A stretch of DNA of 64,000 nucleotides from Hydrogenothermus marinus (GCF_003688665.1 NZ_REFO01000013.1:62001-126000), one strand, 5' to 3'. Positions 32,297-43,503 are shown, numbered from the stretch's first letter. The notes: generated from the sequence alone by a model not told the origin. A program made the numbers and translations.

Positions 32297-33535
32297 ATGA
32301 AAAAAAATAGTATACTTGTATCTATAGATGTAGGTACAAGCAAAACTACAGCTTTGGTAGGAGATTTTGATGAAGTTGGAGAATTAAATATTGTAGGACT
32401 TGGAATTTCTGAAACAGAAGGAATTGAAAAAGGAACAATTATTAATCCAAATTCTGTAGTTAAGAGTATAAAAAAAGCCTTAAAAGATGCAGAAAAAGTA
32501 TCTGGAGTTGGAATAAATAGTGCAGTTGTAAACTTATCAGGTCCAAATTTAGAATATCAAAATATATCAGAGTCTTTAACTTTTGGAACAAATCAAAAGG
32601 AAATAGATGAGGTAGATATAGCTTTATTAATCGAAAAAGTAGAAGAAAAAATAAATAAAGATCAGTATAAAATAATTCATATAATACCAAAAAGATATAT
32701 TCTTGATGATGAAAATGAAGTTTTAGATCCAAAAGGTTTTATAGCATCTAAAATAGTAGGTGAATTTCATGTAATACTTATAAAGAATAACTCTTACATA
32801 AATTTCAAAAGAGTTATAGAAGCTTCAGGTGTAAATGTTTTAAATTTTGTAGTAAATCCAGTAGCCTCTGCAATGGCTACTTTATATCAAGAAGAAAAAG
32901 ATATGGGAGTGCTTCTATTAGATATAGGTGGAGGTACGACAGATATAGCTGTTTTAAAAGATAGTAGTTTTGAGTTTGTAGGAAATATTCCAATAGGTGG
33001 AAATAGAATAACCTTAGATATTGCCCATAGATTTAGAATTCCAAAAGAGGAAGCAGAAGAGTTAAAGTTAGAATATGGTCTTGCTACAGTAGATGCATTA
33101 ATAGAAGATATGGAAATAGAAATAAATCAGATAGGCAGTGAAGATACAGCTACAATTAGCCAATATGAACTTGTTGATACTATAGAAGCAAGATTGGAAG
33201 AAATATTTAGCTTGGTGAAAAAGGAAATAGAAGCAGTAGGGTTTTTAGATAAAATAAATGGAGGAGTTGTAATCACAGGCGGAGTTGCTAATACTCCTTA
33301 TATTAAGGAACTTGCTTATAGAGTTTTTAATACAGATGTTAGAATAGGCAAACCAAAAGATTATAGAGGATTTAGTGATAGATTAAATAGTCCTGAGTTT
33401 TCTACTTCTATAGGTATATTACTTTTTAAAAGAAATTATTTTAGTTTGAAAACAAATTCTACATCCTTAGAGAAAGAAAGTGATATATTAAATATATTTA
33501 AAACTTTAGTAGAAAAAATAAAAAGTCTTTTTTAA
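32297..33535 (+). CDS. ftsA: Cell division protein FtsA
   Basis: The 412-aa actin-like ATPase tethers FtsZ to the membrane. It starts LVSIDVGTSKTTALVGD (phosphate 1 loop), contains the SHS2/1C insert with IIHIIPKRYILDDENEV, the second phosphate loop VLLLDIGGGTTDIAVL and the adenosine motif GGVVITGGVANTPYIKEL. The C-terminus NIFKTLVEKIKSLF is an amphipathic membrane-targeting helix. It sits three bases after ftsQ and 13 before ftsZ. Confidence 0.95.
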   Translation: MKKNSILVSIDVGTSKTTALVGDFDEVGELNIVGLGISETEGIEKGTIINPNSVVKSIKKALKDAEKVSGVGINSAVVNLSGPNLEYQNISESLTFGTNQKEIDEVDIALLIEKVEEKINKDQYKIIHIIPKRYILDDENEVLDPKGFIASKIVGEFHVILIKNNSYINFKRVIEASGVNVLNFVVNPVASAMATLYQEEKDMGVLLLDIGGGTTDIAVLKDSSFEFVGNIPIGGNRITLDIAHRFRIPKEEAEELKLEYGLATVDALIEDMEIEINQIGSEDTATISQYELVDTIEARLEEIFSLVKKEIEAVGFLDKINGGVVITGGVANTPYIKELAYRVFNTDVRIGKPKDYRGFSDRLNSPEFSTSIGILLFKRNYFSLKTNSTSLEKESDILNIFKTLVEKIKSLF

Positions 33536-33548
33536 AGAGGGTACTAAA

Positions 33549-34682
33549 ATGGAAAATTTTAATTTTGATGCAAAAAATCCTTCTAAAATAAAAGTTTTTG
33601 GTGTTGGTGGTGGAGGTAGTAATGCAGTTTCAAGAATGTATGAGGAAGGACTTCAAGATGTAGAGCTTTATATAGTAAACACAGATTTACAACATTTAAA
33701 CTCATTACCAGTTCCTAATAAAATCCATATTGGTGAAACAGTAACAAGAGGGCTTGGAGCTGGTTCCAAACCTGAAGTTGGTGAAGAAGCAGCAAAAGAA
33801 AGTTTAGAAGCAATAAAAGAAGCTTTAGAAGGCTCAGATATGGTATTCGTTGCTGCAGGGCTTGGAGGTGGTACCGGAACAGGTGCAACACCTGTAATAG
33901 CTCAAGCAGCTAAAGAGCTTGGAATATTAACTGTTGCAGTAGTAACAAAACCTTTTGATTTTGAAGGACCTGCAAGGGCAAAAATTGCGGAAGAAGGATT
34001 AAAAAAATTAAAAGATGTAGTTGATACTTATATAGTAATTAATAATCAAAAACTTACAACAATAGCAGGTAAGAAATTTACTTTTTTAGAAGCTTTTAAA
34101 TTGGTTGATGATATTTTATATAAAGCAGTAAGAGGTATTACAGATTTAATATTAGTACCTGGACTTGTAAATGTTGATTTTGCAGATGTAAAAACAATTA
34201 TGGAAAGTGGAGGAAAAGCTTTAATTGGTGTTGGAAGTGGAAAAGGTGAAAATAAAATAGAAGATGCAGTTTATAATGCAACAAATTCACCACTTCTTGA
34301 AGGTACTTCTATAGAAGGAGCAAGAAAACTTTTAGTAAATGTAGAAGTGAGTCCTGATTTATCTTATTCAGATGTTGAAGAATCTATTGCACAAATAAGA
34401 GAGCTTGCCCATGAAGAGGCACATATTATATTTGGTGCAGCCCTTGATATGAATTCGGAAGATGAAATTAGAATAACAGTTGTAGCTACCGATTTTGAAA
34501 CAGAAGAAGATAAGAAAAAAGCACCTAAATTTGAAAGAAAACATCCAAGATTTAAAGAACTTTTAGAAGAAGAAGAAAAAAAAGAACCAGAGAAAAAAAG
34601 CTTTATTGAAGAAACTTCTTATGATGAACTTGATATACCTACTTATTTAAGAAAAAAGAAAAACAAAGGCAATACGACGTGA
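33549..34682 (+). CDS. ftsZ: Cell division GTPase FtsZ
   Basis: The 377-aa tubulin homologue forms the Z ring. It shows VFGVGGGGSNAVSRM, the tubulin signature GLGGGTGTGATPVIAQAAKE, and the T7 loop NVDFADVKTIM needed for GTP hydrolysis. The linker (about 317-360) is Lys/Glu-rich and the conserved C-terminal peptide DELDIPTYLRKKK binds FtsA. GAGGGTAC precedes ATG 33549. The stop overlaps the GTG start of pgsA. Confidence 0.97.
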   Translation: MENFNFDAKNPSKIKVFGVGGGGSNAVSRMYEEGLQDVELYIVNTDLQHLNSLPVPNKIHIGETVTRGLGAGSKPEVGEEAAKESLEAIKEALEGSDMVFVAAGLGGGTGTGATPVIAQAAKELGILTVAVVTKPFDFEGPARAKIAEEGLKKLKDVVDTYIVINNQKLTTIAGKKFTFLEAFKLVDDILYKAVRGITDLILVPGLVNVDFADVKTIMESGGKALIGVGSGKGENKIEDAVYNATNSPLLEGTSIEGARKLLVNVEVSPDLSYSDVEESIAQIRELAHEEAHIIFGAALDMNSEDEIRITVVATDFETEEDKKKAPKFERKHPRFKELLEEEEKKEPEKKSFIEETSYDELDIPTYLRKKKNKGNTT

Positions 34683-35194
34683 AAATTAGTTATGCTGATA
34701 TTTTAACTATAGCAAGATTATTTATAACACCATTACTGATTTATACCATATTAAATGATTATTATTATATCTCTGCAATACTTATTATTATTTCTATAAT
34801 TACAGACTGGTTAGATGGGATTGTAGCTAGGAATTTTGAAGATGTTACAAATTACGGAAAGCTTTTAGACCCTGCAGTTGATAAAATTTTCATAATATCT
34901 GTTTTGGCTGCTTTTATTGAGAAACAGATGGTTTCTTCTTTTGCTTTATTTCTTGTTGTAGCTAGAGAGTTTTTAATTACCTGGTTTCGTTCTGTAATGG
35001 TTAATAAAGGAATTGTTGTTCCAGCTTCTTCTCTTGGAAAAATAAAAACAACCTTACAACTTATTGCAGTATTTATATTATCTTTAAATTATGTAATGAT
35101 AGGAAATATTGTATTATGGATTTCAATTTTTGTAGCTTATATTTCTGCCATTGATTACTTTAAACTTTTATTTAAGGAAAAAATATGGAACTAA
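34679..35194 (+). CDS. pgsA: CDP-diacylglycerol--glycerol-3-phosphate 3-phosphatidyltransferase
   Basis: The 171-aa membrane enzyme makes phosphatidylglycerophosphate. The CDP-alcohol phosphotransferase motif is intact: TDWLDGIVARNFEDVTNYGKLLDPAVDK fits DGxxAR...GxxxDxxxD. The opening NILTIARLF-like segment here reads ADILTIARLFITPL. The start is GTG 34679 overlapping the ftsZ stop (GTGA). It feeds PgpA, encoded at 5.2 kb. Confidence 0.93.
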   Translation: MKISYADILTIARLFITPLLIYTILNDYYYISAILIIISIITDWLDGIVARNFEDVTNYGKLLDPAVDKIFIISVLAAFIEKQMVSSFALFLVVAREFLITWFRSVMVNKGIVVPASSLGKIKTTLQLIAVFILSLNYVMIGNIVLWISIFVAYISAIDYFKLLFKEKIWN

Positions 35195-35775
35195 ATTTTT
35201 ATTTATATATTATTGGTACATATTTAATAGCTTCAATTCCTTTTGGATATGTAATAGGTAAATTATTTGGTAAAGACGTAACAAAAGAAGGTAGTGGAAA
35301 TATAGGTGCTACCAATGTAACAAGAACTATTGGCAAAAAAGCTGGTATTTTAGTACTTATTCTTGATTTATTAAAAGGATTTTTACCTGTGTATTATGCA
35401 AAATATTTATTTTGGGACACTAAATTAGTGGCTATCATTGCAGTAACTGCTGTAATTGGACATTGTTTTTCTATATTCATGAAATTTAAAGGTGGAAAAG
35501 GAGTAGCTACTGGTTTTGGGGTTTTAATAGCTTTATCTGGTAAAGTTGCTTTTATTACCTTTTTAATATGGCTTGGAACTTTTTTAGTATCAGGTTATGT
35601 TTCTTTAGCATCTATTATTGCATCTTCTTTTTCTTGGATAATTATCTATTATCTTATTGGAGATTTAAATATAACTATAGCAGTTTTTATCTCATCTTTG
35701 ATTATATTTATTAAACATTCTAAAAATATAGATAGACTTATAAACGGTACAGAACACAGATTTATTTACAAGTAA
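35185..35775 (+). CDS. plsY: Glycerol-3-phosphate acyltransferase PlsY
   Basis: The 196-aa membrane protein acylates glycerol-3-phosphate using acyl-phosphate made by PlsX (57.4 kb). The three conserved loops are present: IASIPFGYVIGK near the start, KEGSGNIGATNVTRTIGKK, and FKGGKGVATGFG. Several membrane helices and a C-terminal IKHSKNIDRLINGTEHRF are typical. It overlaps pgsA by ten bases. It ends directly against the convergent rel gene with no clear terminator. Confidence 0.95.
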   Translation: MELNFYLYIIGTYLIASIPFGYVIGKLFGKDVTKEGSGNIGATNVTRTIGKKAGILVLILDLLKGFLPVYYAKYLFWDTKLVAIIAVTAVIGHCFSIFMKFKGGKGVATGFGVLIALSGKVAFITFLIWLGTFLVSGYVSLASIIASSFSWIIIYYLIGDLNITIAVFISSLIIFIKHSKNIDRLINGTEHRFIYK

Positions 35776-37929
35776 CTATTTTCTATTTTTGATTCTAAAG
35801 GCAGATTCAATTCCTTTAATAGATTTAACAGCATTCAGTACTGAATCAAGTTGAGCTTTATTTTTTACAGATAAAATAAAATCGTTTATAGCTTTACCAT
35901 CTGAGCGAGTTCTTATTGTTGCTTTTGATATATTAGAGTTTTTAGATGCTATAGCTGAGGATATTTCAGCTAAAACGCCTGGTCTATCTTCAGAAATCAC
36001 TCTTATAGAAACATTATAGTTTGCATTATTTATGTTATCAGACCAACATATATCTACTTTTTTTTCTGGTTGTTTTTCTAATATATTTTTTATATTTAAA
36101 CAGTCTTTTAAATGTATAGTTATACCTTTTCCTTTTGTAACAATGCCTACAATATCATCACCAGGAATAGGCTCACAACATTTTGCGATACTACACATTA
36201 TATTACTTATTCCATCAACTTCTATAACAGAATCTTTTTGTTGAACTTTATTATTTTCTTCTTTATATTCTTCTTTTTTATCTCCTGATTTTAAAAATCT
36301 TATTACTTTGTTTAAAGATAATTTTCCATCTCCAAGGGCAGCTAAGAAATCTTCATAAGTTTTAAAATTAAATCTTTCAAGTAATTTTTTCTTTTCTATT
36401 TCTGATAAGGAGTTTATACTCTTACCTATTCTTTTTAGAAGTTTATCAAATAGTTTTTCACCAAATTTTATACTTCTTTTTCTTTCTATTTTATGTAAGT
36501 AGCTTTTTATATTAGATTTTGCCTTTGAAGAAACTACAAAATTTAGCCAATCTCTATTTGGTTTTTTATGGGGAGAAGTTATTATTTCAACTACATCACC
36601 ATTTTTTAGCTTTGTATTTAAAGGTACTAATCTTCCATTGACTTTAGCACCTGAACATTTATGTCCTACTTGTGTATGAATATTATAAGCAAAATCTACA
36701 GGAGTAGCATCAACTGGAAGTTTTATTAAATCTCCTTTTGGGGTAAATACAAATATCTCTTCATTGTTCAAGTCTTGTTTTACATTATCAATAAGATTTG
36801 AAGATGGATTTTCTTTTATAGATTCAAGAATATTTCTAAGCCATACAAAAGATTGTAAATCTTTTTCAGAAAGTTTTTCTCCACCTTTATATCGCCAATG
36901 GGCAGCAATACCTTCTTCTGCTATTTTATGCATTTTAAAGGTTTTTATCTGAATTTCTACAAATTTTCCTTCTGGTCCAACTATAGTTGTATGTAATGCT
37001 TGGTAAAGATTTGATTTTGGTAGTGATATATAATCTTTAAATCTTCCAGGTACAGGTTTAAAGATTGAATGGATTAATCCTAAGGTTAAATAACAATCTT
37101 TAACATCTTCTACAAGTATTCTTATTCCATAAATATCATATATATCAGTAAGCTTTAGATTTTTTCTTATTGTTTTTTCATAAATACTGTATAAATGTTT
37201 TGAGCGATATTGTATTTCATACTTAATATTTTGTTTTTTTAATAGTTCTTCTATCTGTGGAACTATTTTTTCTTTTAAATATCTTTCTTGATTTTCTTTT
37301 GATTGTGCTACATAAGTTGTTATTTTTTTGTACTCTTCTGGATATAGATATTTAAAGGATATATCTTCAAGCTCTCCTTTTATATTCCAAAGACCAAGTC
37401 TTGCAGCAAGAGGTGCATATATTTCTAAGGTTTCTTTTGCTTTTTCTTTTTGTTTATGCTCTGGTAAATACTGAAAAGTTCTTGCATTATGAAGTCTATC
37501 TGCAATTTTTACAAGAATTACTCTTATATCATTTGCCATTGAAACTATCATTTTTCTAAAATTTTCAGCTTCTGCTTCTTCTTTTGTTTTAAAATGATAT
37601 TTTCCTATTTTTGTTACTCCATCTACTATTTCAGCAACTTTTTTACCAAATAACTTTTCTATTTCTTTAAGGTTAGTATCTGTATCTTCAACAACATCAT
37701 GAAGTAATGCTGAAATAATTGATATTTTATCAAGCTTTAAGTCAGCTAAAATAATAGCCGCCTCTATTGGATGAATATAATAAGGTTCTCCTGATTTTCT
37801 TACTTGCCCTTCATGTTTTTCTACTATATATTCAGCAGCTTTTTTTATATCTTTTATATCTTCTTTATCTAAATAATTTAACTTATCAATAAGCTTTTGA
37901 ATCTCTTTTTCTTTATCTAAAACTTTCAT
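35776..37929 (-). CDS. rel: Bifunctional (p)ppGpp synthetase/hydrolase
   Basis: The 717-aa stringent-response protein has all domains in order. The HD hydrolase (about 30-180) includes LLHDVVEDTD, so the metal site is intact. The synthetase (about 235-350) includes YDIYGIRILVEDVKDCY and the RFKDYI motif of bifunctional Rel/SpoT enzymes. TGS is at about 385-450 (IFVFTPKGDLIKLPVDATPVD). A Cys/His-containing zinc-finger-like region follows (about 575-625, IAKCCEPIPGDDIVG), and ACT is at the end (SIRVISEDRPGVLAEIS). No Shine-Dalgarno is seen before ATG 37929. TATACT six bases upstream could give a leaderless mRNA. Confidence 0.96.
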   Translation of the reverse strand: MKVLDKEKEIQKLIDKLNYLDKEDIKDIKKAAEYIVEKHEGQVRKSGEPYYIHPIEAAIILADLKLDKISIISALLHDVVEDTDTNLKEIEKLFGKKVAEIVDGVTKIGKYHFKTKEEAEAENFRKMIVSMANDIRVILVKIADRLHNARTFQYLPEHKQKEKAKETLEIYAPLAARLGLWNIKGELEDISFKYLYPEEYKKITTYVAQSKENQERYLKEKIVPQIEELLKKQNIKYEIQYRSKHLYSIYEKTIRKNLKLTDIYDIYGIRILVEDVKDCYLTLGLIHSIFKPVPGRFKDYISLPKSNLYQALHTTIVGPEGKFVEIQIKTFKMHKIAEEGIAAHWRYKGGEKLSEKDLQSFVWLRNILESIKENPSSNLIDNVKQDLNNEEIFVFTPKGDLIKLPVDATPVDFAYNIHTQVGHKCSGAKVNGRLVPLNTKLKNGDVVEIITSPHKKPNRDWLNFVVSSKAKSNIKSYLHKIERKRSIKFGEKLFDKLLKRIGKSINSLSEIEKKKLLERFNFKTYEDFLAALGDGKLSLNKVIRFLKSGDKKEEYKEENNKVQQKDSVIEVDGISNIMCSIAKCCEPIPGDDIVGIVTKGKGITIHLKDCLNIKNILEKQPEKKVDICWSDNINNANYNVSIRVISEDRPGVLAEISSAIASKNSNISKATIRTRSDGKAINDFILSVKNKAQLDSVLNAVKSIKGIESAFRIKNRK

Positions 37930-38008
37930 TTGATTAGTATAAACCTTTTAATCTTTTATTAAAAGAATTTAATCCAGATATTAATTTAAGCTATAAGCTC
38001 TATCATAA

Positions 38009-39046
38009 TTAGTCTATTAAATCAAAACTTAAAGGTGTTCCTTTTTCTATATCTTTCCTAGCTTTTCTTCCTAAAACTTGAGGTAAATATTTTGGATGTA
38101 ATCCATATCCTGGCCTTACACTTCTTACATTTTCTTTTGTAAATATCTCTCCTTTTTTTATATCTTTTGCTACATATAAACTTCTTGCAAACTGTCTTGA
38201 TTTTTTTCTTTTTTCATTTAAGCTATAATCAATTTTTCCTATTAATTTTTCTGTATCTCTAACTGCTTTTACCATCTGAGCAAACTCTTCTTTGTCTAAG
38301 GAAAATGCTGCATCAGGTCCACCAAGAGATTTATCTAATATAAAATGTTTTTCAATAACTTTAGCTCCAAGGGTAGTAGCTACAATAGGAGCAGTTGTTC
38401 CTAAGGTATGATCTGAAAAACCTGCAACTACTCCAAAGGTTTGAGCTAAATTTGGTATCATCGCTAAATTTGCATCTTCTAAAGGAGCTGGATAAGCAGA
38501 AGTACATTTTAAAAGGATTATATCATTATTTCCAACACTTCTACATATTTCTACAACATCTTGTATCTCTTCTATAGTAGCTATTCCTGTACTAATTATA
38601 ATTGGCTTTCCTTTTGATGCAGTATATCTTACAAGCTCATAATCTGTAATTTCAAAAGATGCTATTTTATATGCTATAGGATTAAATTGCTCTAAAAAAT
38701 CAACTGCTGTTTTATCAAATGGTGTTGAAAATATATCTATTCCTATTTCTTTTGCATAATTAAATAGTTCTTCATGCCATTCCCAAGGAGTCATTGCTTC
38801 TTTATAAAGCTGATATAAGGTTTTTCCATCCCAAAGGGTTCCACCTTTTATTATGAAATCTTCTTTATTACAGTTTAAAGTTAAGGAATCTGGTGTATAT
38901 GTTTGAAGTTTTACTGCATTGGCACCAATTTCTTTTGCAACCTTTATACTTTCTTTAGCAATTTCTAAGCTTCCATTATGATTTGCACTAAGTTCTGCAA
39001 CTATATAAACTCCATCTTTTTCTAAATCATGACTGCCTATTTTCAT
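38009..39046 (-). CDS. pseI: Pseudaminic acid synthase
   Basis: The 345-aa NeuB-family enzyme condenses the 6-deoxy-AltdiNAc sugar with phosphoenolpyruvate. It shows VYIVAELSANHNGSLEIAKE, VKLQTYTPDSLTLN, STPFDKTAVDFLE, and the C-terminal SAF domain FARSLYVAKDIKKGEIFT...VRSVRPGYGLHPK. The segment LTLNCNKEDFIIKGGTLWDG is typical of PseI rather than NeuB. It overlaps pseH by 20 bases and closes the Pse operon. Confidence 0.93.
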   Translation of the reverse strand: MKIGSHDLEKDGVYIVAELSANHNGSLEIAKESIKVAKEIGANAVKLQTYTPDSLTLNCNKEDFIIKGGTLWDGKTLYQLYKEAMTPWEWHEELFNYAKEIGIDIFSTPFDKTAVDFLEQFNPIAYKIASFEITDYELVRYTASKGKPIIISTGIATIEEIQDVVEICRSVGNNDIILLKCTSAYPAPLEDANLAMIPNLAQTFGVVAGFSDHTLGTTAPIVATTLGAKVIEKHFILDKSLGGPDAAFSLDKEEFAQMVKAVRDTEKLIGKIDYSLNEKRKKSRQFARSLYVAKDIKKGEIFTKENVRSVRPGYGLHPKYLPQVLGRKARKDIEKGTPLSFDLID

Positions 39047-39542
39047 TTGTTAGCTCCATACAGATAATCTTTTTATTATTAATTACTTTTTCCCCTATTT
39101 TTCTAAAATTATAGCGTTTATATAAATTCCTCGCTTTTTTATTTTCATTAAAAACTTCCAACTTCAATTTTTTTAATTTCAAAATATTAAAAGCAAATTC
39201 AATAACAGTTTCTATTAAAATTTTTCCTATTCCTACAGTTTTTTCATAAGGATTTTTATAAAGACCAAATTTTGCTTCTTTTTTGTTATTGTCAATATCG
39301 TAAAAATCAATTACACCTATATACTTATCCTCTTTTTTAACTAAAAAGTAAAGTTTATCTTTTTTATTTTTTAAACTTTCAATAAAGTTTAAATGCTCAT
39401 CTAAACTTATTTCATACTGGTTATACATCCACTTTCTTATATCTGGATGATTTCTCCATTCTAAAATCATCTTTTTTTGCTTTAATGGCAAATATATAAA
39501 ATTTATTAATTCAACTTCTTTTATTTTTATATTTTCTTTCAT
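39027..39542 (-). CDS. pseH: UDP-4-amino-4,6-dideoxy-AltNAc N-acetyltransferase
   Basis: The 171-aa GNAT protein resembles PseH, which acetylates the 4-amino sugar from acetyl-CoA. It contains MILEWRNHPDIRKWMYNQ near the start, LYFLVKKEDKYIGVIDFYDI, and the acetyl-CoA loop NPYEKTVGIGKILIETVIEFA, followed by LKLEVFNENKKARNLYKRYNF. It overlaps pseG by four bases and pseI by 20. Assignment rests on the GNAT fold plus its place between pseG and pseI. Confidence 0.88.
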   Translation of the reverse strand: MKENIKIKEVELINFIYLPLKQKKMILEWRNHPDIRKWMYNQYEISLDEHLNFIESLKNKKDKLYFLVKKEDKYIGVIDFYDIDNNKKEAKFGLYKNPYEKTVGIGKILIETVIEFAFNILKLKKLKLEVFNENKKARNLYKRYNFRKIGEKVINNKKIICMELTNENRQS

Positions 39543-40522
39543 ATTGTTATTAACTCGTAAACTATATTCCTTGAACCGTTACCATTAACATATTTTCTTC
39601 CAATTTTTGACATATTTTCTCGTATTTTTTTATTTTCAAGTTTTTTAATTAAGTTTAATATATTTTCTAATAAATTTTTATTATCATAAAATCCTGCATA
39701 AGCTAAAAAGCCTATTTCTTCCCATTTTTTTACACTTTTTAATTGATTATCTGCAACTGCTACTGCTATTGTTGGAACGCCAACTCTTGCAAGCTCATAT
39801 AATGTTTGTCCACCTGCAGATATAGTTAAATCTACTTTTAACATTAATTCTTTCATTTCTTTTGCAGACGCATCATAAATAAAAAATATGTTTTTATCTT
39901 TTATATCTTTTATCCAATCAGTTTGTTTAAATCCTTTTCCTATTACTACATATTTGTTAATATCTGGATATTCTTTATTTAATAAGTTTAAAATTTTTGG
40001 GGTCATATTTCTTAAATCATCGCCACCAAATGTTATTAAAACATTTTTAATCTTTTCATTTATTATCTTTTCTGGCACTTCCCAAAACTCTTTTCTTAAA
40101 GGTGTATATTTTGTACCAAGTAAATATTTAATATCTTTTTTTATAGGATAATCTAAATCTGTAGCATGGATATTTCCATTTATAACAATACCTTTTGGAT
40201 AATCTATTCTTTTATTATCATCAATATATACAGAAAGTTTTACAATATTGCTTACTTTTTCATAAAAATCTTTATCTGCTAAATAGCTATCAATTAGAAC
40301 TATATCACTATCTTTTAATATTTTAAAAATATCTTTATTTTCAAGCCAGTTAAATATTTCATAGTTAGTATTTTTTACAATATCTTTTACAGTTTCATCT
40401 GCATTTAGTATAAGTTTTGGTTTTATCTTTTTTGTTTCAAAAGCTTGATAAATAGATATACATCTTGTAATATGACCAAAACCTATCTCTTTTCCGCCTT
40501 CTGTAAGTATATATATTTTCAT
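39539..40522 (-). CDS. pseG: UDP-2,4-diacetamido-2,4,6-trideoxy-altropyranose hydrolase
   Basis: The 327-aa MurG-like enzyme releases UDP from the Pse precursor. It starts IYILTEGGKEIGFGHITRCIS, where the GFGHITR motif carries the catalytic His of PseG. VLIDSYLADKDFYEK is typical, and the nucleotide-binding half has NVLITFGGDDLRNMT and TISAGGQTLYELARVGVP. It overlaps its neighbours by four bases on each side. Confidence 0.92.
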   Translation of the reverse strand: MKIYILTEGGKEIGFGHITRCISIYQAFETKKIKPKLILNADETVKDIVKNTNYEIFNWLENKDIFKILKDSDIVLIDSYLADKDFYEKVSNIVKLSVYIDDNKRIDYPKGIVINGNIHATDLDYPIKKDIKYLLGTKYTPLRKEFWEVPEKIINEKIKNVLITFGGDDLRNMTPKILNLLNKEYPDINKYVVIGKGFKQTDWIKDIKDKNIFFIYDASAKEMKELMLKVDLTISAGGQTLYELARVGVPTIAVAVADNQLKSVKKWEEIGFLAYAGFYDNKNLLENILNLIKKLENKKIRENMSKIGRKYVNGNGSRNIVYELITI

Positions 40523-41349
40523 TTTTCAAGTAGTTTTAGTGCATTATAAAGTTCTTGCATTTTTAAAAGTTTTTTTGCATCTTCAATCTCTTCTTCTAAG
40601 GAAAGATATATTTTCTTTTGTAAGACTTTTTTATTTATAAGCTTTAACCAAGGTTTTTTATTAAATAATTTTATTATATCGTAAGCATCAAAAAATGGAT
40701 TTTCCCAGTATAGATAATCAAAAACTGATGCAAGTAGTGCATAATCTTCTTCTGTATCTAAGGTTATTCTAATATCTGGTGCAGTTAATTCTTTTGGTGC
40801 TTCTAAAGAGGATATTTTAAATTTATCTTTATTTGTAGTATGAATATATGGACATACATGCTCTTTTTCAAAATCTTTGGCAGCTTTGCAATAAGCTTTT
40901 TCTAAAGCTTCAAAAGATATTACTTCTACATCTAATCCATGAGGAAATGTTCTTTTTATTGTATTTGAAGTATAATCTGCTTTTTCTTTTATATGTTTTA
41001 TAATAGATTTATCTATAATATTCCAATCTATACAAGGACAGTCACTTGTAATTCTAACTATAATATCAATTTTATTTTCTTTTGCAGATAAATAATATCT
41101 TTCTAAAACATTTTCTTTACTACCTTTAAACCATTTAACCTGTTCTTTTTCTGCAATTTTTACAATCTCTTCATCTTCTTTATCTTTTGTTGTAGCTATT
41201 ATAATCTCATCTATATTATTAGATTTTTTAACTCTTCTTATTACTTGTTGTAAAACTGTAATATCTGAATCATAAGGAAGAGGTTTTAATACCTTTTTTG
41301 GAAGTCTTGTAGAAGAAGTTCTTGCTTGTATTATTGTTCCTATTTTCAT
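40519..41349 (-). CDS. SpsF-type cytidylyltransferase, probable PseF function
   Basis: The 276-aa nucleotidyltransferase belongs to the spore-coat SpsF/CMP-sugar transferase group: MKIGTIIQARTSSTRLPKKV, then DEIIIATTKDKEDEEIV, WFKGSKENVLERYYL, VRITSDCPCID and the metal-site Asp. It lies exactly where pseF is expected, between pseC and pseG, so it most likely activates pseudaminic acid with CTP. It differs from the Campylobacter PseF form, which starts with a PARGGSKR-type motif and resembles NeuA. The C-terminal 60 residues are a Lys/Leu-rich helical extension. Confidence 0.82.
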   Translation of the reverse strand: MKIGTIIQARTSSTRLPKKVLKPLPYDSDITVLQQVIRRVKKSNNIDEIIIATTKDKEDEEIVKIAEKEQVKWFKGSKENVLERYYLSAKENKIDIIVRITSDCPCIDWNIIDKSIIKHIKEKADYTSNTIKRTFPHGLDVEVISFEALEKAYCKAAKDFEKEHVCPYIHTTNKDKFKISSLEAPKELTAPDIRITLDTEEDYALLASVFDYLYWENPFFDAYDIIKLFNKKPWLKLINKKVLQKKIYLSLEEEIEDAKKLLKMQELYNALKLLEK

Positions 41350-42487
41350 ATGAATACCTTAAAAACTTTTTCTATAACATACTCTATATCTTTTTCGGTC
41401 ATAGCTGGAAAAATAGGAAGAGATATTTCTCTTTTGTAAAAATCTTCTGCTATTGGACATAATCCTTTTTTATAACCAAGATTTTGATAATATGGTTGTA
41501 AATAAACAGGTATATAATGAACTTGAACACCTACGCCTTCTTTTCTTAAAGATCTAAAAATTTCTGCTTTCTTCTCTTTATATTTATCTTTTAATTTTAT
41601 TGGATAAAGATGATATGAATGATAAGCATAATCTTTTTCTACTGGTAAATCAAAATATGGATTATCTTTAAAAGCTTTGTTATATATTTTAGCTATATTT
41701 CTTCTTTTTTCTATAAATCTATTTAGTTTTTTTAACTGAGATATTCCAAGAGAAGCCTGAATATCAGTCATTCTATAGTTATAGCCTAAATACTGCATCT
41801 CATAATACCAATCGCCATCTGGATTATTTATAAATCTATCTTTTGTAATACCATGATTTCTAAAGATTAAAAGTTTTTCATATATTTCTTTATTATTTGT
41901 TAAAACTGCTCCACCTTCTCCTGTTGTAATATGTTTTACAGGATGAAAGCTAAAAATAGTAACATCTGAATATTTGCAATTTCCTATTCTTTCATTTTTA
42001 TATTTTGCACCAAGGGCATGACATGCATCTTCTACTATTTTTAGGTTGTATTTATCAGCTAATTCTTTAACCTTTTCCATATCTACAGGATGACCTGAAT
42101 AATGAACAACTGATAATAGCTTTGTCTTATCTGTAATTTTTTCTTCTATTTTTGATATATCTATATTTCCTGTATCTTTTTCTATATCAACAAAAACAGG
42201 TTTTGCTCCTAAATAAAGTCCTGCATTTGAAGTTGCTACAAATGTCATAGGTGTTGTTATAAATTCATCATCTTTTTTTAAATCTAAAGCAAAATATGCT
42301 CCATGTAGGGCAGAAGTCCCACTGTTAAAAACTACTGCATATTTTGCACCAACATAAGATGCTAAAGCTTCTTCAAATTCCTTTATTTTAGGTCCTTGAG
42401 TAATAAAATCTGATTTTAAAACCTCTACAACTGCTTTTATATCATCTTCATCTATAAATTGTTTTCCATAAGGAATAAAATTTTCCA

Positions 42488-42488
<1 letters not shown>
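41346..42488 (-). CDS. pseC: UDP-4-keto-sugar aminotransferase PseC
   Basis: The 380-aa PLP enzyme of the DegT/DnrJ/EryC1 family transaminates the PseB product. It shows IPYGKQFIDEDDIKAVVEVL, FNSGTSALHGAYFAL, VEDACHALGAKYK, and the PLP lysine region TIFSFHPVKHITTGEGGAV. GYNYRMTDIQASLGISQL is also conserved. It overlaps pseB by one base and the cytidylyltransferase by four. Confidence 0.93.
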
Positions 42489-43495
<1,007 letters not shown>

Positions 43496-43503
43496 TTAAA
43501 ATT

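Noticed and set aside
37930-38008. Terminator between the Pse operon and rel
   Set aside because: Only short weak stems (AGCTTATAGCT, CTTTTAATAAAAG) without a good U run were seen.
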